From: Dinochytrium kinnereticum
Taxonomy: Eukaryota; Chytridiomycota; Chytridiomycetes; Chytridiales; Chytridiaceae
Assembly (NCBI GenBank): GCA_027604005.1
Contig: JADGJT010000605.1
Coordinates: forward strand, 1 to 10,271
DNA length: 10,271 nucleotides
Direction: 5' to 3'
Each line of letters begins with the position of its first letter. The first letter of the stretch is position 1. Of the stretch, positions 1 to 9,884 are shown in pieces. Position numbers and translations under genes: made by a program. The notes under the pieces were generated by a model that saw only the letters and a program-made list of their open reading frames with translations, had not been told where the DNA came from and ran no database searches.

Positions 1-2
1 TT

Positions 3-200
3 TACCGAGAGTGCGGGCCGCCTGTTCTGACCAACAATCACATCCATCGCAATGTAAGTGAATCTCAGCCGACGCATGTGCGAGCCAAAAACAACTCGCA
101 ACGCAAAGGCACAGGTCAAGACGGAGGTGGTGTTGGTGGTGTGAAGAAAGACGCTTATTTGGGTCGGCGTGTAGATCAAACAAAGTGTAAACAAGGATAG
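3..200 (+). CDS. Possible 3' end of a gene entering from the left edge (weak)
   Basis: A plus-strand frame is open from the window border to a TAG at 198-200, giving 65 residues with no start inside the window. The peptide is hydrophilic, with a glycine-rich stretch (GGGVGG) followed by basic residues, as in a disordered C-terminal tail. I recognise no domain. A perfect splice-donor consensus GTAAGT lies at 54-59, so an exon could instead end at 53. On the other strand an ATG at 47-45 could begin a gene running out of the window (first residues MDVIVGQ). An open run of this length at a border is not rare by chance, so this is only a lead, to be settled by the sequence to the left. Confidence 0.2.
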   Translation, partial: YRECGPPVLTNNHIHRNVSESQPTHVRAKNNSQRKGTGQDGGGVGGVKKDAYLGRRVDQTKCKQG

Positions 201-1015
201 AGTTGTGCATGTTTTGATTTGTTTGAGATCTTCACCCGCTACGTGTCTAATTAGCAGAATGCTAACTAATTGGAAGTGTGTGTTTTTGACGAACCACAAT
301 TGGCAGCAAGTCGCACCTAAACGGCGATAACTGAATCTACAACTGAGCAAACAATGAACCATCTCCAAAACACATCAGCGGTGAACAAAGAAAAGAACAA
401 GAGTGTGCGATGGTTTCATTGACCCGCAGTAAAATAATGAACGAGCAATCGTCACGATGACTCGGCCATGCGATTTTCAGGACCGTGGCCAAGGGCTTTG
501 CGGTTGTTTTTTTTTAATTTTTTTAACTGGATGTAAGTAAAAAAAAAGAAGGGGAGAGAATAGGCTCAACCGATCCTGTAGTAAATCCACGGCGTCAGTC
601 CCATTTTTGTGTGGTGAATGTGGTGGGTGATTTTCAGTGAATAACTTGCAGAGGCAGATCCCTTGATGCTCAACCCAAATGACGATCAATGGATCAATTA
701 GCAACTTTCAGCCCGTTTCTCTGAGACGCTCTTCATCGATTTACGATGAATCGCGTGACTTTCAGTCCAATGGCTGCGTGGTTTTCTTAGCAACGTTCAA
801 CGCGACCAATTTATTGTTGGATGTTCGTTGGTCCAGCGGGTTGACTGACGATTGACAAAGAAGTTCCTGGAAAAGATGAATGCCCAGCTAACAAATGAAA
901 GGTTTTTCATGTGGATTAACATGGGATGAAACGTCCATGACTCTTCGACTGCTGCAGATGCATACATGAGGTGGGACCAGTTGGGAAAAGAAATAGACCA
1001 GCAGTTGTTTCATTC
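201..1015. other. Stretch without a recognisable gene
   Basis: No convincing coding frame is present on either strand. The longest frame (minus, 477-704) begins at a non-ATG codon, encodes low-complexity lysine and proline-rich sequence and matches nothing I know. Visible small structures are a T-rich then A-rich low-complexity patch near 508-550 and a 7-bp inverted repeat with a 5-base loop (ttcatcg at 732-738, cgatgaa at 744-750). Both are of a size expected by chance. I see no tRNA or other RNA gene here. Confidence 0.5.
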
Positions 1016-1123
1016 CATCCCTATAACGGAAATCCTTGTCTCGATTATGTCTTCCCGTCTTTTCTCATAGCATCCCAATAACGGAAATCCTTGTCTCGAT
1101 TATGTCTTCCCGTCTTTTCTCAT
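1016..1123. repeat. 55-bp tandem duplication, two copies
   Basis: Copy 1 spans 1016-1070 and copy 2 begins at 1071. The second copy matches the first over 53 positions (1071-1123) with a single difference (T at 1022 against A at 1077), then diverges at 1124. The unit starts catccc and contains ataacggaaatccttg. The near identity suggests a recent local duplication by replication slippage or unequal exchange. The unit length is not a multiple of three, which gives no support for a coding role, and no convincing gene overlaps it. I see no third copy in the window. Confidence 0.93.
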
Positions 1124-1317
1124 GGCCAACGCTTCATGTTTATCAGTTGATGCTGCTACTGCACTCTTTCCTTAAATCGCGGGTAGGACATTACCAACTT
1201 GTCTCCGTCATTGTAGAGTTGGTATGGCAGAGATGGAAGAATGATACGTGCCTTTCCTTTCTCACGCGATGTGTTGGCACCAGCTGGTGAAAACCCCTCA
1301 AAAGTAGTTTGGCTAAC

Positions 1318-1333
1318 CGTCCATGCATGGACG
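1318..1333. repeat. 16-bp perfect palindrome
   Basis: The bases cgtccatgcatggacg equal their own reverse complement over the full 16 bp, and the symmetry stops on both sides. The centre is the alternating sequence ATGCAT. By simple base statistics about 0.16 perfect palindromes with 8-base half-sites would be expected in a window this size. It could be a binding site for a dimeric protein or chance. No gene adjoins it. Confidence 0.9.
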
Positions 1334-3153
1334 AACTTGATCTAGAAGAGTCTAATCGCTCAGAAAGGCGGGTTCATTGAACGGGAAGAAACACAACCTG
1401 TTGTTTCGCTACTGTATTGAATGCTCTTGCTGCGCTGCTCAAATCTGCAGTGGCATTCGAGCCTTAAGATTGCGCCTTTTAGGGCTTGGCTTTGGACATT
1501 TTCCAGTGGTTTGCACTGAAGTAAGGGCTGGACCACCCAAATGGCGGACAATGTGTCTGGCATGGTTCGCGAAGCAGGTATGCTGTATGCGATCACGTCG
1601 GCAATCGCTGCTGTCCCTGAGGCAAGCAATTGCACATGCCGGCAACGTGATAACCGGAATAAAGCACATCAGTCAAAAGAAAAAGAGCAAAAAACATGGC
1701 CACATCCACGCGACCCAAACCTGGGATCCACGTACTGGCTTGACCTGAAATGAAGTCCAAAATTTCTGCCTGGGCGGGTCTACCCCGCCATCAAATAAAT
1801 GAGAAAATGAACCCATCCGAGGGTGGCAAAAGGTTCTGATGAAGTGAGAGAGGCACATGCGTTGGATACATGCATCCAAGAAGATTTGAAATGGAGGTCT
1901 GTGATGGCGGGAGGCTGGACCTTTTCGAACGGGGTTGGTGCTTGGATTGATCACAAGCTTTTCAGTTGCGGGTTTTTTGTTCTTCTTTTTTGATTTGACT
2001 GGGTCATGTTGGATGAGGCGAGGCGAGGCCGAGTTTTGTGGATAACGAAGAAGAGAAAGAAATGATGGTTTTTGGAGTCATGGATGGTCCACGTTTTCTT
2101 TGCGATTGTGAAATCATAGTTTGGCTGGTGTGCTTACCCAACTAAGCCATAACTTGCATTCAAAAACATACCATTATTGAAGTCCTCCAATAGAGTAGCA
2201 ATTGGCAGACTGCAGATGGAATTTTGAAACTGAACTCGTTTGCCGAACATTGCTATCTTATTCTTCACAGTACCATCATCTGTATTCCTCAGAAAACCAA
2301 AGGATCCAAGAAGGTTGTCATTATTTTGAAAGCTCAAGGCCAAAAATGCGAGTGTGGTTATTTTTTGTATGGAACAATAACAGTAAAACGCTTCATCAGC
2401 TCAAATAGAAACCATCTATTGACCTGCATGTCCATGCCGACATATCCCAAAGAATTGTGTGTTTAGAGTGAAGAATCTTGGTTAAGGACTATCATTGTTG
2501 CTGGTAAACATCAGACGGTCATGTGTGAGCTTTTCGATGGGCCTGGAATTGATGACTGGATTGCCACTTCGAATCAAGCAGGCCTTTTTTCTTTATGCAT
2601 ACCCTTGATTCTTGCTTGGGAGAATCTCAATCAATTCCTGGGGTACCCAGCATCTTCAATCGGTTAAAAGAAGTGACCTTGCCATCCATCAGTTTTCGGA
2701 AGGAAAGCGCTAACGCATTCAGAAATCTGTGTGTGAGTAGGAGCCCGTATTTAGAATTAATCCCTTCCCGTCACGTTAGGTCGGTAGCCTCTTTCTTCTG
2801 TTTTGTTATAGCTTTTTTGGAGAAAGGACGTTGCTATTTATTGTTGAAATGGTAGTTTATCTGCCTAATCTACCGAAACTCGTAAGAGTGTCATGCACAT
2901 CTTAAAGAGGTTGTGTCTGATTATAACGTCGCGAGTGCCGAGCTAATGATGAGGAAATAGGCCATCATCTCCCTGTCTCTACATATCTACTTTCATAAGG
3001 CCAATTCCTCAGCTTTTGAAAAAAGTCCGTCACAAAGTAGGCAGGGGTTAGTTCTTTATACATCTTACTTGTGTTCTGCTACGTTTCTCCCACATGCTTG
3101 GTATTTTTGCTACGTAATCTTCTTCTTTTTTTTGATACTCAGGCTTTGTTCTC

Positions 3154-3168
3154 TCCTCCTCCTCCTCC
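3154..3168. repeat. (TCC)5 microsatellite
   Basis: Five uninterrupted TCC units lie within a pyrimidine-rich tract and are followed by an A-rich stretch (3169-3180). It is in a region with no supported gene. Confidence 0.9.
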
Positions 3169-4320
3169 AAAAACAAAAAGATAAGTCGCGAGCTGCTGTT
3201 AGAACAAGCCATTCACCTTCAGCTGTATTATTCTCGGGTCCTATATTATTATCCTTCCGGGTAAAAGTCTATTATCTGCCGACACTGAAATGCGTGGAGG
3301 TCTACCGAAAGAGGGATGAGAATGACGAGGATAAGACGATGGAAGAGCCTTCACCAAGTCTTGCGTCGGGGAGAGCAATGGGTTACGTACTGGTTGTATC
3401 AGATATATCAAAAGCTTTTGAAGGGATTTGAAGTGGTTATAGTGATCGGGAAAGGTTCAGAAGTAGTTCTGACCGTTCTTGGCTCTTGGTTCTCATAATT
3501 ACAATGGCAATGCTCGGTAGACGTTTCTCAGGTACTTTTTCGTTGGGGGATTACTTGCTAGATAGTATTAAGCCTTTTTTTTATTTACAGGGAACTGTAT
3601 TAGCAATTTTGGAGGTTCGATTTCTTCTGTTGCTTAAGTTCTTAAGGGATAAAACTGAACCGACCAAACGACGACGGACAGATGGTTCCACCACAATCCA
3701 TGTAGAAATCTAGGAGACTCAGCGTATTCTTTGGAGATAATGCAACTAGGATTGACCAAAGGACATGGATTCTGGGGTTTTGCAGGGACAGACTGCTCAA
3801 GTTTGTTACCATGACGTAACAGTTGGTCGCACACTCTACGCTCTATAGCGGTTGTCGCTGCGTTATTGCAACGCTTGATTCTTAAAGGCCTGAAGAGTTC
3901 TGGGCTCGGTTTTATCTCCTCTCTTGCTGATATTCAATACAATACAATGTAAACAGACGTGTAAATACCGTTTCTCACTATAATTGAACCGTTATGGGAT
4001 TTTAGGCATGGCATGTGCCATGCAGAAAGCTGGATACACTCGCAAATTGACAGATTCATGTGGGTTGACGACCCAGTTGTTATCGCCGACTGGATGCTTA
4101 TTCCCTAGTTCAATGCCTGACTTTCCATCGGGTGACATGGGCAGCTCATCATCGGTGTTCATAGCAGGGAAGAGCCTACCAGATGCAGTCACCGAACAAA
4201 GCAGCCACATGATGATGTTGGTGTCCTTCAAACAGTAGACTTCAGGCATCCATCTTTTTCGGAAAACACAGCCCGCATTGGCTCCCCATTCCTCACTCCC
4301 TTGCACCCCATTTCCCCAGC

Positions 4321-4361
4321 CTCTTCTTCTTCTTTTTTTTATTGTTATTATTATTTTTATT
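4321..4361. repeat. Pyrimidine (CTT)n and TTA-rich low-complexity tract
   Basis: CTT units run into nine T and then imperfect TTA or TTAT units, forming about 40 bp of low-complexity sequence. In the opposite reading it produces the lysine, isoleucine and arginine-rich part of a spurious minus-strand frame (3992-4414). It lies about 110 bp upstream of the TATATAAA element at 4471, where a T-rich tract can act as a nucleosome-poor promoter element; this role is inference. Confidence 0.75.
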
Positions 4362-4470
4362 GGCAACGAGTGGTCAAGCAGCAGCCAGCGACTCTTGCCT
4401 CTACTAGGCACCAATCATACGCATATTTTCCTCAAACCCACAACAGCTATGAGCTCTCCCACTGACTCTC

Positions 4471-4478
4471 TATATAAA
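4471..4478 (+). promoter_or_regulatory. TATA-box-like element TATATAAA, target unknown
   Basis: A consensus TATATAAA sits on the plus strand after a pyrimidine run (ctctc). The first downstream ATG, at 4534-4536, opens only 19 codons before TAG. If the element is a core promoter, the product would therefore need an early intron or be noncoding, and I found no strong early donor. A weaker TATTTAAA occurs at 4965-4972 on the same strand, also followed only by a very short ATG frame. Functional status is inferred from sequence alone. Confidence 0.3.
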
Positions 4479-5697
4479 CAGGCACGCAGTTGTGTTGGTA
4501 CGAACCAGCCCAGCAGTGCAGCTCTTCCTTGACATGATACGAATCGTGATTGACTTGACGCGAGCTGCTTTCAGGGGCATATCCCGAACGTAGCCTTGCT
4601 TTCTGGGAATTTGACGCGGAAGAGGTCGCAAGCAGCTGGCGCAGTGTGCGTTTGAGCTATACTCTACCGCGTTGAAAGAGAGAAGCTATGGCGGCGGGGT
4701 GAGGTGTTCTAAATATTTGCATCAGATATGCCCTCCTGGGGGACATCTTTTTTTTCTTCTTTGTTCCTTTTTTTTTTTTTTTTTTTTGCTCTCTTGGTAC
4801 TAGTTTGCCCTGCTGCTGTTAAATACTTTCGGACCTTTGCAGTAGCTAGTCAACCTAAAGGAAAATCAATCGAGCCGCTGTATATGACCAACATTTAGCT
4901 CTTCAAAAGACTAGCCATCCAGGACCCTCGATTAGACAAATTCCCTTCCGTACTGGTCGTTTCATATTTAAAGCAACCAGCCAAGCAGCACAAACGCAAA
5001 TACAAGTCCAGCACGCCACAGACCAGGCGCTTGAACCTAATTTTATCGCATAAGCTGCGTCAAAACGAGATGCTCGAGGAGTTCGGGGAGAGCAGTTAAC
5101 AGATTCCTTAGTCCATTCTAATTCTGTTTTTGGTATTTCCTGAAAAGGGTGCCCGTAACACGTCTGGACACAGGGTTTGTGGCTTGTTTAGCAGAAATGA
5201 ACTCTTCGCCTATCAATAGCGGATTGGACGCCCCTTTCCTCAATGCCTATGCGTTCTATAGTGGGGGCACTGTCGGCCGAAATGAACTTTCTGATATTGA
5301 ATTGGGCCCAAGACAAGAGAAGAAAAAAAAAGCACGTCGAAAGTCAACTCTCATACACAGGATTCCATTTCTCAAAAGCGATGGGGAAAACAGATGTTAT
5401 GCTGTCAAAGTGTACATCTTCTTCAAACTTCGTTATTAATACAGAGAGTTTCAGAATAACTGGATCATCGGATCATCAGAGCACGAAATCAAAAATACAA
5501 GGAAACAGATGATGGTTATGCATGGTTGTAATATTTGTCATGTTCAAACTACCTTGCAGTCATCAGATGAAACGTTAATGAAACGTCAAAGGACCACAAA
5601 GGAAAAACGCCAAGGGGAAAAGGGAACTGGTAATGACCCCACAGCCAGGATCATGAACTTATTAATTTAACGAGGCCAAATGAATCCCCATCCACAC
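4479..5697. other. Stretch without a recognisable gene, 3' flank of the aminotransferase
   Basis: Short plus-strand frames occur (for example 5149-5439, whose first true ATG leaves about 80 codons, ending in a lysine and arginine-rich run), but they overlap each other in two frames and resemble nothing known. An 8-bp unit ggatcatc is repeated directly at 5462-5477. The right end, below about 5690, lies beyond the poly(A) signal of the aminotransferase gene. Nothing else could be identified. Confidence 0.45.
4768..4787. repeat. Homopolymer of 20 T
   Basis: Twenty consecutive T follow an interrupted T/C tract that starts near 4748. It could be a long polypyrimidine tract, or, read on the minus strand, the A tail relic of a retroposed sequence. 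I saw no recognisable element body or target-site duplication beside it, so I only record the tract. Confidence 0.9.
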
Positions 5698-5703
5698 TTT
5701 ATT
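5698..5703 (-). terminator. Poly(A) signal AATAAA of the aminotransferase gene
   Basis: A canonical AATAAA on the minus strand lies 65 bases beyond the TAA stop of the aspartate aminotransferase gene. This is a normal distance for a short fungal 3' untranslated region. Cleavage would be expected roughly 10 to 30 bases further on, near 5670-5690. Confidence 0.6.
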
Positions 5704-5768
5704 AGCAGAACAAACCAATACTTAAAAAGCAACACCAAACCACGCCTTCCGACACCATACTCTCACTC

Positions 5769-7663
<1,895 letters not shown>

Positions 7664-8158
7664 GGTTCTTGAATGGTAACGAAGAGGTCTTGATGAATCT
7701 TCACCACGAAGGGTTCAGGAGATTCGCTTTTCACTTTTCTGCAGCACCCGAGCAATTGTCACACCTCGGTGTGCATGATCGTCAGTACGTCACAAGCGCT
7801 GACTCCAAGGCAAGATACGCCTGTGGCAGAGGCAGGTTAGCGCTGGAGCAAGAAGATGGATTCAGTGTTGCGATCGGTTGGGTTGTATATCTAGGTGGGA
7901 AGCTATGTATCCCGGTCACTGAAAAGTGTCTGCTGCTCGTATCTATGGCTCAGAACTTGCAGCAGATGTATGTCAACGCAATCATAGTAAGGCAATACCC
8001 TGTGAAGGAAAGCTTGGAAAAGGCTGGCTGCATTGAAGTAAACGATGGAATTGTTTCGGAAAGAAAGCGGGAGGTGGCGCAAGATAGGGCATACATCATA
8101 TTTACAGGGGAGTAAGTGTCCCCAACGTCTCGGTGTAATCGTGCTTTGCTTTGTACTG
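7664..8158. other. Upstream region of the aminotransferase gene; opposing open frame of doubtful status
   Basis: This interval should hold the 5' untranslated region and promoter of the aspartate aminotransferase gene and the end of the 3' flank of the 280-codon gene. I see no TATA box on the minus strand here. A CRE-like TACGTCA (7787-7793, plus) and a TGACTC (7800-7805, plus), one base short of a Gcn4 or AP-1 type TGACTCA, lie about 125 to 140 bases upstream of the start; a role is speculative. A plus-strand frame is open from 7669 to 8115, with its first ATG at 7693 (140 codons). It would start about 30 bases from the aminotransferase start in the opposite direction, matches nothing known, and a frame this long is expected about once per window by chance, so I do not call it a gene. 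Confidence 0.5.
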
Positions 8159-8164
8159 TTTATT
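8159..8164 (-). terminator. Candidate poly(A) signal AATAAA for the 280-codon gene
   Basis: AATAAA on the minus strand lies about 165 bases past the TAG stop at 8331-8329. No closer AATAAA is seen on that strand, so it is the best candidate for the 3' end of that transcript. Confidence 0.4.
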
Positions 8165-8328
8165 CTTTTTCATCCAATTTAAACAGTTAGAGGCAAAGCT
8201 TGAATTGGGATAGTACAGGGTATGGTTTACCGCCACATGGCAGTTCTTTCTGTGGTTGTAACATCTTGCCTTGCTTGTCGTTATGTACCTTTTGGCCTAG
8301 ATATCTTTAAGGGACGCGTCTGATCGAG

Positions 8329-9171
8329 CTAGTGGGGATGGAAGGACAGAACATTCAGCATTCCAAAACGTTGGACACCGCTATGAAATGTACGCATCTC
8401 GAACTGCGTTAATTTCTCATCGGGTAAAGCCTCGAGACTTCTAATTGCGCCATCAACTCGAAAGCCTGCCGCGTTGTTTTGGGGACCCGCATATCTTCGG
8501 AACCCTCCGGTTAACCTCAACCCCCCATTGGTTTGCTTGAGCCCCAATTCTTGCTCCAGGGAGGTTCGCACCTGGGTATCATCCTCATGCTCCCCCGACA
8601 TATTCTTCGCAGGGTCCACGTTCGCCTCTGCTGCAACTGCGACGGATTGGTAGGGTTTACCTTGCCAGATCTCCGCAATGGAGTCGGCCAGAGAGGTGAA
8701 CCTTATCTGGGTAACGTTGGGTTGTCTTTTCGTCGGTCCTTCCGCTTCTTGAGTTGCAGATTTTTGGCTTGCGTTAACTAGAAAGCTGTTTTGTGAGGGA
8801 GGCAGCGAAGGCAAGCATACTTGGATCTTTTCGGCTACTGCGGATGGGCACTGTGGTTTACATTGCCACATATCTGCGATCACGTCTGCTAGTAACGCTG
8901 AATCCTTCCGGGCAACCATCCCAGAGCTTACTTTATCAATTGTCCGACTGGGTGTGAATTTATGCGAGTTGGCGCAAGATCGCTTTAGAATCGTTTCGAG
9001 CCTATCGGTTTCTTGAACTTGCGATCGTTGGTGTAGCTGTAAAGTATATTTGTCTACTGCGTATGCCGAGCTTTGCTGGTCCTCTGCAATGCCTTGGTCG
9101 TTGGGGTTAGGCAAATAAGTGGCGACCTCTGACAGGCAACATTGAAGTTTCCGGTTGCAGTACATTTTCAT
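8329..9171 (-). CDS. Uncharacterised protein of 280 residues with two copies of an LADxIA..WQxKP motif
   Basis: I do not recognise the family. The frame is intronless and about 287 codons long when counted to 9192; a run this long is very unlikely by chance (rough expectation about 0.001 in the window). The start chosen is the ATG at 9171-9169, the first ATG downstream of the TATA box at 9326-9332. A second ATG two codons later has a better context (A at -3). The protein has a short Cys-bearing N terminus (YCNRKLQCC), then mostly hydrophilic Ser, Gln and Thr-rich sequence likely to be disordered, and a Gly and Arg-rich block (about 217-229) near the C terminus. Two segments, residues 94-113 and 161-180, share a 20-residue motif. 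I see no signal peptide or membrane segment. Its neighbours are a lipase upstream and an aminotransferase downstream on the same strand, with no evident functional link. An additional upstream exon cannot be excluded. Confidence 0.7.
   Translation of the reverse strand: MKMYCNRKLQCCLSEVATYLPNPNDQGIAEDQQSSAYAVDKYTLQLHQRSQVQETDRLETILKRSCANSHKFTPSRTIDKVSSGMVARKDSALLADVIADMWQCKPQCPSAVAEKIQVCLPSLPPSQNSFLVNASQKSATQEAEGPTKRQPNVTQIRFTSLADSIAEIWQGKPYQSVAVAAEANVDPAKNMSGEHEDDTQVRTSLEQELGLKQTNGGLRLTGGFRRYAGPQNNAAGFRVDGAIRSLEALPDEKLTQFEMRTFHSGVQRFGMLNVLSFHPH
8632..8892 (-). repeat. Internal protein repeat, two copies 67 residues apart
   Basis: Copy A is encoded at 8892-8833 and copy B at 8691-8632. They share the pattern L-A-D-x-I-A-[DE]-[MI]-W-Q-x-K-P-x4-A-V-A, with 12 of 20 residues identical and no gap. 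Of those 12 codons only five are identical (GAC, TGG, CAA, AAA, GCA); the other seven differ only silently at the third base. The first half is predicted by eye to be a short amphipathic helix ending at Trp-Gln, then a Lys-Pro cap. The 47 residues between the copies show no similarity to the sequence after copy B. Confidence 0.85.
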
Positions 9172-9325
9172 CGAGGAAGCGTTAGGTTGCACGTTTTGGC
9201 GAGACTTTTTGGAGTGCGATGGGCTTCGAAGGTGCTGGGGTAGATGGGCGGGATCTTTTGGTGTGTGTGGGCGTAATCAAAAGCGTGCAAAGTTTGCAAG
9301 AAAGAAAAGACGAAGAGTTTAGGGG

Positions 9326-9332
9326 ATTTATA
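9326..9332 (-). promoter_or_regulatory. TATA box (TATAAAT) of the 280-codon gene
   Basis: TATAAAT on the minus strand is flanked by C-rich bases (CCCC on both sides) and followed by a CT-rich tract at about 9318-9299, as at many fungal start sites. It lies about 155 bases upstream of the ATG at 9171, and no ATG occurs on the minus strand between the two. A transcript starting about 30 bases downstream would therefore begin translation at 9171, with an untranslated leader of about 125 bases and no upstream open frame. Confidence 0.6.
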
Positions 9333-9884
9333 GGGGACGAAACGTCAACCTTGCTCATGAGAAAATGCCAACTCGAGTGTGTAAATCTGTCATAGTATGC
9401 TCGGCACAATAAAAAACTTAAGAGATTTACAATGTGCTGACAACAAACTGTATATTCTGCCATGTCCTCCCCCCCTTTGAACCCTCCTTAACTCTAATAA
9501 ATCAATTTTCATGATTAGGCTAATCCAGCGATGGTCTGAATGACGTCGAAAACAATCATTTTATTCCGTTTTATGGGAAATGAGGCACAACAGAGTCGGT
9601 TAAAACAACACAGCATTGGGTGAGCGGACAGTTGAGTCCGAAGAATGAGGTTTCACTACCAAGACAAGTAAAACGAGAGAGAAGGAAGAATTACGGGAAA
9701 GTCTGAGGGTTATAGAATCAGACTTGCTCGTATAGCACGCTTTCAAAGCGGCTGCAGGACGGATAGGTATTTAGCAAACAACAAAAAGGGGAGAATTGAG
9801 GTCAATGGAAGCCACCAATCGAATGGCCTGTTTCAATGCCCACGTCGACGTGGTCATCAACCCTAATCCTCAAATATCACTGCT
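9333..9884. other. Intergenic: lipase 3' flank and upstream region of the 280-codon gene
   Basis: No supported gene lies here. A minus-strand frame (9463-9182) runs across the TATA box and leader of the 280-codon gene in a different frame and looks spurious. A 14-bp perfect palindrome ccacgtcgacgtgg (9840-9853) lies 32 bases past the lipase stop; it contains two overlapping ACGT-type half-sites, but one palindrome of this size is roughly expected by chance in the window. Confidence 0.5.
9560..9565 (-). terminator. Candidate poly(A) signal AATAAA for the lipase gene
   Basis: AATAAA on the minus strand lies about 320 bases past the lipase stop. The distance is long for a fungal 3' untranslated region, so an unseen non-canonical signal closer to the stop is also possible. 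Confidence 0.3.

Larger units (their letters stand above)
1124..4470. other. Long stretch without a recognisable gene
   Basis: I find no gene I can support on either strand over about 3.3 kb. Open frames reach at most 140 codons (minus, 3992-4414), which is within chance expectation. Most of them overlap other frames, and several start only at GTG or TTG. None resembles a known family. I looked for tRNA B-box sequence, spliceosomal RNA core sequences and transposase or reverse transcriptase blocks and saw none that hold up. Local features are a 16-bp palindrome (1318-1333), an imperfect palindrome (1862-1879), a (TCC)5 microsatellite (3154-3168), an 8-bp inverted repeat with a 2-base centre (4006-4023) and a pyrimidine and AT-rich tract (4321-4361). 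It may be intergenic DNA, decayed sequence or noncoding transcription units. Confidence 0.5.

Noticed and set aside
1585..1615. A minus-strand frame reads AAIADVIA, like LADVIAD of the 280-residue protein, and 14 of 15 bases match 8878-8892.
   Set aside because: Several exact 12-base matches are expected by chance between two places in a 10-kb window, the similarity does not extend, and the WQxKP part is missing in register.
1377..1748. Plus-strand frame of 123 codons, overlapped by other frames on both strands.
   Set aside because: Cys and Arg-rich unstructured translation, no recognisable motif, and competing frames of similar length in the same stretch.
3406..3431. The peptide DISKAFEGI at the end of a plus-strand frame resembles the DISKAFD block of non-LTR retrotransposon reverse transcriptases.
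   Set aside because: It is followed at once by a stop, no other reverse transcriptase block (such as the YADD catalytic box) is visible in any frame nearby, and the frame starts at TTG. A short chance match is the better explanation.
4006..4023. Inverted repeat gcatggca / tgccatgc with a 2-base centre.
   Set aside because: One or two such 8-bp arms with a short spacer are expected by chance in a window of this size.
3992..4414. Minus-strand open frame of 140 codons.
   Set aside because: It starts at GTG, its first third is low-complexity Lys and Arg from the CTT/TTA tract, it resembles no family, and its length is within chance expectation.
5509..5600. ATGATG and ATGAAA words suggesting snoRNA C boxes.
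   Set aside because: No matching D box with terminal stem at the right spacing, and such short words are common.
8289..8307. ccttttggcctagatatct, which recalls the start of U2 snRNA.
   Set aside because: The match is limited to about nine bases, and the branch-site recognition region and the rest of U2 are absent.
9182..9463. Minus-strand frame of 93 codons upstream of the 280-codon gene.
   Set aside because: It spans the TATA box and leader of that gene and overlaps its start in another frame, so it is more likely untranslated sequence than a separate gene or exon.
9840..9853. 14-bp perfect palindrome with overlapping ACGT cores past the lipase stop.
   Set aside because: About 0.6 palindromes of this size are expected by chance here, and its place in a 3' flank gives no regulatory context.
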